The notes beneath the pieces are model-generated. The model ran no database searches, had not been told where the DNA came from, and saw only the letters and a program-made list of their open reading frames with translations. From positions 1-64,000 of the forward strand of contig NZ_NOXS01000032.1 in assembly GCF_002251735.1 (NCBI RefSeq): a stretch of 64,000 nt of DNA. The letters run 5' to 3'. Source of the DNA: Elstera cyanobacteriorum (lineage in GTDB: Bacteria; Pseudomonadota; Alphaproteobacteria; Elsterales; Elsteraceae). Positions within the stretch are counted from its first letter, which is position 1; each line of letters starts with the position of its first letter. Positions 58,771 through 64,000 of this stretch are shown piece by piece. A program made the translations under genes and the position numbers.

Positions 58771-58790
58771 CTCCCCAGCGGTCGGGGGAG
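58771..58790 (-). promoter_or_regulatory. Ribosome-site-masking hairpin of the thi operon
   Basis: On the reverse strand CTCCCC (58785-58790) can pair with GGGGAG (58771-58776), part of the thiB ribosome site, around an 8-base loop. It fits a translational expression platform for the TPP riboswitch. Confidence 0.6.
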
Positions 58791-58810
58791 GAGCGGCGCG
58801 TGGCCGTCAC

Positions 58811-58895
58811 TCAATCCCTCCGCCAGTATCATCTGGATCAGGTTCGGCGGGTTGGCGAAAGCCTCTCAGCCCCGCGAAGGGCACCCCGTTGAGAT
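58811..58895 (-). ncRNA. TPP (thi-box) riboswitch
   Basis: Reading the reverse strand, the conserved TPP-aptamer words appear in order: CGGGGTGCCCTTCG, GGGGCTGAGAGG, CCGAACCTGATCCAGATGAT and ACTGGCGGAGGGA. It lies 47 bases upstream of thiB. Binding of thiamine pyrophosphate should shut off the transporter when thiamine is plentiful. The aptamer includes the variable P3 hairpin GGCTTTCGCC. Confidence 0.95.
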
Positions 58896-59028
58896 GCATT
58901 AGTCCTAGCGCCCGGCCCGGTCTCTGTCCAGGCCGAAGCCAAATTTTCGCGGGGCGCGCTCTGTGTTACGGCAGGCTGTGACAAGTGCACTGGCAATTTT
59001 CCGTGTGTTTTGAATTGCCTCTAGCCAA

Positions 59029-59051
59029 TGTCTTACAATTTTGGTAAGACA
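59029..59051. repeat. Perfect 8-bp inverted repeat in the thi/HPt intergenic region
   Basis: TGTCTTAC (59029-59036) and GTAAGACA (59044-59051) flank AATTTTG. It sits in AT-rich DNA between the divergent thiB operon and the HPt-like gene and may be an operator for either. Confidence 0.5.
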
Positions 59052-59148
59052 GATGTTATGAATATATCGACTAGAGAAGAGTCGAAAGTGCATCCGAAAG
59101 GCCGTGTGACACGTTAGCGCATTATGGATGGAGCGCATGGGGGACAGA

Positions 59149-59556
59149 ATGCGGATGGGAACGATGGATAGGCCAACCCAATTCCTGCTCGGGCGGCGCG
59201 GTCTGCTGGATGTCAATCGGCTGACCGAGTTGCGGGATATTCTGCCGCCACGCGATTTGCGCAGTTTGATCGCCGACGTTATCTCGGTCGTCCAGAGCTG
59301 TACCCGCGCCATTCGCACCACCCGGGGGCGGGCGACCGATGAAACGCTACGCCAAGCCTATGATCTCTATGGGACGGCGGCCAACTTCGGACTGATACCG
59401 TTGGCATCGGCGGCAGAACGGGTTGTGGCCCACGCGAAGACGGGTAAGGCTGCGGGCTTGACCGAAGAGGCCCGCACGCTGGTCAGCCTCGGCGAGACGA
59501 CGGTTGAAGCGTTGCTGGTCTGGATCGACCATGCCGCCCCGGAAAAAGCGGCCTAA
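59149..59556 (+). CDS. HPt-like protein lacking the phospho-acceptor histidine
   Basis: The 135-residue protein fits a four-helix HPt domain: [34 protein letters not shown], then [20 protein letters not shown] where HPt domains have a-H-x-L-K-G-s-a-x-n-x-G. The active His is Tyr71 here, encoded TAT (59359-59361). It is either a degenerate, docking-only HPt or a structural relative. Several in-frame ATGs exist; 59149 has GGGGGA at the best distance. It is convergent with the chemoreceptor, overlapping by 4 bases. Confidence 0.65.
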   Translation: MRMGTMDRPTQFLLGRRGLLDVNRLTELRDILPPRDLRSLIADVISVVQSCTRAIRTTRGRATDETLRQAYDLYGTAANFGLIPLASAAERVVAHAKTGKAAGLTEEARTLVSLGETTVEALLVWIDHAAPEKAA

Positions 59557-61031
59557 CTTGTCCGCACTTGGCTGGAGAAGCCATTGACTTCCGACCTCAG
59601 CGTATCCGAATCGCGCACAAGGTCGGAGGCGGTGAGCAGCACCTGCGCCGCCACCTGACTTGATTCGCCCACCGAATTATTGATCTGGGCAATATGCCGG
59701 GCAACCTCGTCGGCATCGGCGCTGGCCTGGGTAACATTCTGCGAAATTTTTGCCGACGCGCCCCGTTGTTCCTGGATGGCGGAAACAATAGTCGTCGTGA
59801 TTTCATTAATATTGGAAATGGTCGAACTGATCGACTGAATTTCCGACACGGCGGCCCCGGTCGCCGACTGCATATTTTCGATCTGGGCGGTAATTTCTTC
59901 GGTTGCTTTGGCGGTTTGATCGGCGAGGTTCTTCACCTCGGTTGCGACGACTGCAAAGCCTTTGCCCGCTTCGCCCGCCCGCGCCGCTTCGATGGTGGCA
60001 TTCAGCGCTAGCAGGTTGGTTTGCTCGGCGATCTCAGTAATCAGCGCCACTACATCGCCGATGCGGGCGGCGGCTTGGTTAAGACTTTCGATGGTGGTAT
60101 TCGCCGATTGCGCTTGGTCAGAGGCGCGGCGGGCGATATCGGCCGAGTTTTCGACGTGGCGATGAATGCCCGCAATCGCCTGGCTTAGCCCTTCGGCAGC
60201 CTGGGCCATCTGGCTCGTCGAACTGCGTGCTGAACTCAGGGCCGCCGAAACAAGCTGGCTCCGTTCGCGGGTTTGTTCCGATGCGCTGGACATGGCTTGC
60301 GCGCAGAACTGCATCTGCCCGACCGAATTGGTCACCCCGGAAAGCACTCGCTGCACGGACACTTCGAACGTATCGGCCAGCGCGAGGCGGGTATGCTGTT
60401 TTTCGATTTCGGCGCGCCGCTCAATCTCGCGCTGTTCGGCCATATGGGCCTGCACCCGCTCGTTCATCCGGCGGATGATCAACTGCATCAATTGAAAGCC
60501 GAAATCGGGCTGCTGGGAAAATAGTTCGAAGACGCGCGCCGCCGACAGATGCAGAAGCTCGACATCGGTTTCGCAGACGGCTGAGGCGGTGCGCTTACCA
60601 GCGGGGGAGAAAATACCAATTTCCCCCAACATTTGCCCCGGCCCCAGGGTCGCATTGAACTCCACTAGCTTGATCGTGCCCGATTTGACCACGAACATCG
60701 CATCCGACCGGTCCCCGGCACGGAACAGGGTTTCCCCCGCGCGGAACTGTTGCGGCGTCATCGAGGACATCAGCCAATCGAGCGACACATCGGTCTCGCC
60801 AGACTGGCGGGCGCTTTCAACCAGCCGGGCGAGGGAGAAGGTGGCGGCAATCTGGATGGCGATCAGCAGCAAGAAGGCGGTCACCAGTCCACCATCCTGC
60901 ATCCAAGCGCCATAGCCTGCGCCCAGTAGGCCAAGCGCGCCGAAGGCTAACCGCATCCAGGCGCGCGTTGGGTAAAAGAGACTGATGAGGGTGAGAAGGG
61001 CGACGCCGCCACACGCAATCCAGGTCAGCAT
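59553..61031 (-). CDS. Chemoreceptor with cyclic-nucleotide-binding domain
   Basis: The 492-residue protein has two to three N-terminal membrane segments (about 3-20, 27-43, 48-66), a Crp-type cNMP-binding domain (about 88-195; [29 protein letters not shown] with the phosphate-binding Glu and Arg147) and a cytoplasmic methyl-accepting signalling domain whose tip is [20 protein letters not shown] (331-350) and [14 protein letters not shown]. There is no periplasmic ligand domain and no HAMP. It should couple intracellular cAMP/cGMP, or another ligand of this fold, to CheA. Confidence 0.87.
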   Translation of the reverse strand: MLTWIACGGVALLTLISLFYPTRAWMRLAFGALGLLGAGYGAWMQDGGLVTAFLLLIAIQIAATFSLARLVESARQSGETDVSLDWLMSSMTPQQFRAGETLFRAGDRSDAMFVVKSGTIKLVEFNATLGPGQMLGEIGIFSPAGKRTASAVCETDVELLHLSAARVFELFSQQPDFGFQLMQLIIRRMNERVQAHMAEQREIERRAEIEKQHTRLALADTFEVSVQRVLSGVTNSVGQMQFCAQAMSSASEQTRERSQLVSAALSSARSSTSQMAQAAEGLSQAIAGIHRHVENSADIARRASDQAQSANTTIESLNQAAARIGDVVALITEIAEQTNLLALNATIEAARAGEAGKGFAVVATEVKNLADQTAKATEEITAQIENMQSATGAAVSEIQSISSTISNINEITTTIVSAIQEQRGASAKISQNVTQASADADEVARHIAQINNSVGESSQVAAQVLLTASDLVRDSDTLRSEVNGFSSQVRTS

Positions 61032-61064
61032 CCCGCTCTCCTTCTACCAACCCCTCATAAGGGT

Positions 61065-61676
61065 TTAGGTCACGGCGCGCTTCTTCAGTTCCGCAATGAA
61101 CTTATCGAGGTCGCCACCGTTGCTTTGCATCGCCGCCGCAAAATCCTGCTGCTGCGTCAACGACATGCTGACACCTTCGACGATCACGTCAACCACTTTG
61201 GCGCGCCCCTGTGGACGTAAGACCCGCCATTCAACCTTCGCCGCTTGGCTGGAACTGGGCTGTTGCAGGGAACTTGTGACAATCGCGTGATCGTCGCCTT
61301 CGTTCCGGCTGTTGGTAACCGTGAACTTAACGCCGCGATATTCACGGAAGCGCGAGGCATAAACCGAGACGATCATTTGCTGGAATGTCGCCTGGTAAGC
61401 CGCCTTCTGCTCATCGGACGCGGCCCGCCAGTAGCGGCCCAGGCAAAACCGGGCAATGGCGGGAATATCGAAACCATCCACCAGTAGTTTGGTGAATTTT
61501 TCCCGACGCTCAGTATCGCCCAGCGTGTCATCATTGATCGTGGCGATGGCCTGGACGCCAAGGGTTTCGATAAGTTCCTTGGCTTCCTTGGAAATATCGG
61601 CAGCTTGGGCAGTAAAAGTGGGGAGGAGCGCAAGACCCACCCCCCCAAGAAGAACCGCCCGACGCGACACCGTCAT
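61065..61676 (-). CDS. mlaC: MlaC-type phospholipid-binding periplasmic protein
   Basis: MlaC shuttles phospholipids between MlaA in the outer membrane and the MlaFEDB ABC complex, keeping outer-leaflet asymmetry. The 203-residue protein has a twin-Arg-like start (VSRRAVLLGGVGLALL) and a cleavage near AQAAD, then IARFCLGRYWRAASDEQKAAY, typical of the Ttg2D/MlaC family, and VEWRVLRPQGRAKVVDVIVEGVS. It follows mlaA by 40 bases; mlaFED are not in the window. Confidence 0.9.
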   Translation of the reverse strand: MTVSRRAVLLGGVGLALLPTFTAQAADISKEAKELIETLGVQAIATINDDTLGDTERREKFTKLLVDGFDIPAIARFCLGRYWRAASDEQKAAYQATFQQMIVSVYASRFREYRGVKFTVTNSRNEGDDHAIVTSSLQQPSSSQAAKVEWRVLRPQGRAKVVDVIVEGVSMSLTQQQDFAAAMQSNGGDLDKFIAELKKRAVT

Positions 61677-61716
61677 CTCAACGCTCCTTTAGACCAAAAC
61701 GAATAAGGGAATGGGA

Positions 61717-62472
61717 TCAGTTCCCGTCTTGTCCCGGGTAGCTGGGCTTGCTGCCTGGCTTGGTACGACCATTGCTAATATCGTCGGCGCGCTGCTGGCG
61801 ATAAATGCTGCGGATGGTCGCGTAATAATCGAAGGAATTCCGGCGCAGATCATCGGTTTCCCGAATAATGCGCGAACGGCCATCGACGATGCGGGTCCCG
61901 GTTAGCGCATAAGGGCCCCAGTCCGGGCCGTGGGCGCCAAAGACATAGGTCATCGGGTCGGTGAAAATATCGACCACTTTGCCAACGGCATCGCGCGGGT
62001 TAGACGGACCGAGCAGCGGGAGAACGAGATAGGGGCCGTCGTTAACCCCCCAAGTGCCGAGCGTTTGACCGAAATCTTCCGTGTGACGCTGGATACCGAC
62101 CGAGGAGGCGACATCGACCAGACCGCCAAGCCCGCCAATCGTGTTGATCCAGAAGCGGGTGAAGGTTATTCCGGCCCGGTCAAACTCGCCCTGGAGCACG
62201 TCGTTGAGGAAGACCACGGGCGACGCCAGATTGGCGATAAAGTCGCGCACGCGGTCGCGGATCGGCTCCGGCACCGCCTCGCGGTAGCCATAGGATACCG
62301 GGCGGATGACGGCTTGGTCGAGCGCATCATTCACCGCGAAAACACCGCGGTTGAACCCTTCCAGCGGGTCGTTCTCAGCGGTCGGGGACGTCGCGCAGGC
62401 CCCCAGCCCCAACGCGACCACGAGCGGCAGCACACGGCACAGGCGGGTGAGGGGCGAGGGCAAGGCTTTCAT
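61717..62472 (-). CDS. mlaA: MlaA (VacJ) outer-membrane lipoprotein
   Basis: MlaA removes misplaced phospholipids from the outer leaflet and passes them to MlaC. From ATG 62472 the 251-residue product has a lipoprotein signal with lipobox LGAC, then the family core DPLEGFNRGVFAVNDALDQA, VRDFIANLASPVVFLNDVLQG, INTIGGLGGLVDVAS and GPYLVLPLLGPSNPRDAVG. Further in-frame ATGs upstream (62487, 62520) would lengthen the signal n-region and are less likely. Confidence 0.92.
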   Translation of the reverse strand: MKALPSPLTRLCRVLPLVVALGLGACATSPTAENDPLEGFNRGVFAVNDALDQAVIRPVSYGYREAVPEPIRDRVRDFIANLASPVVFLNDVLQGEFDRAGITFTRFWINTIGGLGGLVDVASSVGIQRHTEDFGQTLGTWGVNDGPYLVLPLLGPSNPRDAVGKVVDIFTDPMTYVFGAHGPDWGPYALTGTRIVDGRSRIIRETDDLRRNSFDYYATIRSIYRQQRADDISNGRTKPGSKPSYPGQDGN

Positions 62473-62656
62473 GATCGTCACATCCATACAGCTAAGACCA
62501 CCAACTGGGGCCGAACTTAACATAGTCCACTCCACCAAGTGATCCAGTTCCCGCAAAACGGCAAGGATCCCCGCTAAGATAGAGGCGGACTGAGGTTTTC
62601 CTACCACAGTTTAGCGCGAAATGGCGAGTCGTCGCAGCCCCCGTAAGACAGGCTTG

Positions 62657-63652
62657 TTACACTGTGAGGCGGCTTAGCAACAAAGTCACCCGCGCTTGGC
62701 TGGTTGAAACTTTCTCAGCAAACTCCGTGCCGCTGTTGGCCGCTGCGGCAATCGCATCGCGGAAATCCCGGCTGCGGGCCGTGTCGGCCTGCGCGGCACA
62801 AAGGCAGAGCAGGTCACACCCGGCCGCTAGGGCCTGTGCGGCGGCTTCCGGCGCATCGAACCAGGGGGCAATCGCCTTCATGCCAAGATCGTCGGAAACG
62901 ATGACCCCGTCGAACCCCAGTTTCTGCCGTAGCAAGCCGGTCAAGATTTCGGGCGCTAAGGTGGCCGGGGTCGCCCCGGCGATCTCGGGAAACAGGATAT
63001 GGGCGGTCATGACGGCGGGAACCCCCGCCGCAATCAGGGCTTCAAACGGTTTCAACTCCCGCGTGGCCAGAGCCTCCTCGGATAGAGTGAGGCGCGGTAG
63101 GGCGTGATGACTATCGACATCCGTATCGCCATGACCGGGGAAATGCTTGGCGCAGCCGAGGATGCCGCCGTCGGCCAGGCCGCGCAGAAACTCGAGCGCG
63201 GCCCCGGTGACAGTTTCGGTATCACGGCCAAAGCTGCGGTCCCCTATCACGGGATTGCTGGGGTTAGAATCGATATCGCAGACGGGGGCGAGGATGAAAT
63301 TCACACCGACGCCGGTCAATTCCGCGGCCATTGTCCGGGCCACGTCATAGGCACGGTCGGCATAGGCGCGCGCCGGGGGGAAATGGGTGATCCCGGGCGG
63401 CGTGCGATGAACGCGCCCGCCTTCATGGTCGAGCGCTACCAGGAAACGGTCGCGCCCCAGGGCATCCTGGCAGCGTTTCAGGAGGTCGGCGAGCCGCTGC
63501 CGCCACATCGGTTCCGAAGCAGCATGGTCGAAATTGCCCTTAAACAGGGTAATTCCTGCCGGGCGGACATCGGCCAATAGGGCGCGGTCGTGCTCCGCCA
63601 GGTCGGGCGACGGCTGAAGGCCGATCAGAAAATGCAGGCCGAAATCGTTCAT
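62657..63652 (-). CDS. nagZ: Beta-N-acetylhexosaminidase NagZ (GH3)
   Basis: Cytoplasmic glycosidase releasing GlcNAc from 1,6-anhydro-muropeptides in cell-wall recycling. The 331-residue protein has LVALDHEGGRVHR, the catalytic-loop motif AKHFPGHGDTDVDSHHALP with the NagZ-specific His/Asp pair, and the nucleophile region VIVSDDLGMKAI. No beta-lactamase regulator genes are nearby. ATG 63652 is preferred to an in-frame TTG at 63661; it has only a weak ribosome site. Confidence 0.93.
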   Translation of the reverse strand: MNDFGLHFLIGLQPSPDLAEHDRALLADVRPAGITLFKGNFDHAASEPMWRQRLADLLKRCQDALGRDRFLVALDHEGGRVHRTPPGITHFPPARAYADRAYDVARTMAAELTGVGVNFILAPVCDIDSNPSNPVIGDRSFGRDTETVTGAALEFLRGLADGGILGCAKHFPGHGDTDVDSHHALPRLTLSEEALATRELKPFEALIAAGVPAVMTAHILFPEIAGATPATLAPEILTGLLRQKLGFDGVIVSDDLGMKAIAPWFDAPEAAAQALAAGCDLLCLCAAQADTARSRDFRDAIAAAANSGTEFAEKVSTSQARVTLLLSRLTV

Positions 63653-63664
63653 AGTCTTCAAATG

Positions 63665-63696
63665 AAAACGGCCCCGCTGGATCGCCAGCGGGGCCG
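63665..63696 (-). terminator. Terminator after isocitrate dehydrogenase
   Basis: CGGCCCCGCTGG (63669-63680) pairs perfectly with CCAGCGGGGCCG (63685-63696); on the reverse strand TTTTC follows. It separates icd from nagZ. Confidence 0.9.
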
Positions 63697-63711
63697 CCCC
63701 TTCTTGCGGTC

Positions 63712-64000
63712 TTAAGCGACCTTCATTTCCTTACGCAGATTTTCCGCCAGCTTGGCGAAGAATTGCGTGGTCGACAGCCAAGGCTGATCCGGGCCGATCA
63801 GCAGCGCCAGATCCTTGGTCATCGACCCGGTTTCCACGGTCTTCACGCAGACGCGTTCCAGCGTCAGGGCGAATTCCTTCACATCCGGCGTGCCGTCGAA
63901 CTCGCCGCGATAGCCAAGGCCGCGCGTCCAGGCGAAAATCGAGGCGATCGGATTGGTGGAGGTTTCGCGGCCCTTCTGGTGTTCGCGGTAATGACGGGTC
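63712..64000 (-). CDS. icd: NADP-dependent isocitrate dehydrogenase, C-terminal part
   Basis: The last 96 codons enter from the window edge: [52 protein letters not shown] and the ending [13 protein letters not shown]. This matches the homodimeric, eukaryote-like NADP isocitrate dehydrogenase common in Alphaproteobacteria, which makes 2-oxoglutarate in the TCA cycle. The start lies outside the window. Confidence 0.9.
   Translation of the reverse strand, partial: TRHYREHQKGRETSTNPIASIFAWTRGLGYRGEFDGTPDVKEFALTLERVCVKTVETGSMTKDLALLIGPDQPWLSTTQFFAKLAENLRKEMKVA

Overview
The window is 64 kb of GC-rich DNA (visibly well above 55% G+C) with densely packed genes, many joined by 4-base ATGA overlaps. 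It looks chromosomal and core. The gene orders rpsB-tsf-frr-uppS-cdsA-dxr-rseP-bamA-skp-lpxD-fabZ-lpxA-lpxI-lpxB, gltA/gltX/comEC/lexA/moeA/moaC, folK-rpoZ-rsh and purN-purM/DUF2066-pgsA-like-perM-hdaA-ppk-ppx are typical of Alphaproteobacteria. LpxI in place of LpxH, a GTTC-N7-GTTC SOS box and an aa3-oxidase subunit IV-like peptide agree with this. A Rhodospirillales/Azospirillaceae-like organism is my inference from synteny, not a database match.

Layout. (1) 1-480: the start of an RTX-like gene and an AT-rich leader. (2) 481-14501: translation factors, then the isoprenoid, phospholipid, outer-membrane-assembly and lipid A block; pyrH is absent from its usual place between tsf and frr. (3) 14511-22294: a small membrane protein, citrate synthase, glutamyl-tRNA synthetase, ComEC, LexA and molybdenum-cofactor genes; a SOS box for lexA lies inside the end of moeA. 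(4) 22350-32980: YibQ-type deacetylase, malonyl-CoA synthetase, a two-domain methylglyoxal-synthase-like protein, small conserved proteins, a complex-I-assembly-type synthase homologue, Fe-SOD, lipoamide dehydrogenase, an MFS transporter with a tiny coupled membrane peptide, family 5 UDG and a NYN nuclease-like protein. (5) 33107-38699: folK, rpoZ, bifunctional (p)ppGpp enzyme, carbonic anhydrase and a short Hsp70. (6) 38725-44652: SAH-type ArsR/methyltransferase regulator with a palindromic operator, metF, metH, then ndk. (7) 44714-46315: a lower-GC orphan gene, a 44-residue oxidase subunit IV-like gene and an aldo-keto reductase. (8) 46328-55475: purN, purM (apparently with an ATT start codon), DUF2066, CDP-alcohol transferase, PerM, HdaA, Ppk1 and Ppx. 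(9) 55476-58895: thiamine ABC transporter under a TPP riboswitch. (10) 59149-61031: an HPt-like protein with Tyr in place of the phospho-acceptor His, convergent with a chemoreceptor carrying a cyclic-nucleotide-binding domain. (11) 61065-64000: MlaC, MlaA, NagZ and the end of isocitrate dehydrogenase.

The genes mainly serve envelope biogenesis, one-carbon/methionine metabolism, stringent and polyphosphate responses and thiamine uptake. I see no rRNA, tRNA, CRISPR array, prophage or insertion sequence. The least expected items are the cNMP-MCP/pseudo-HPt pair, the duplicated methylglyoxal-synthase-like protein, the ATT start of purM, and several peptides under 60 residues.
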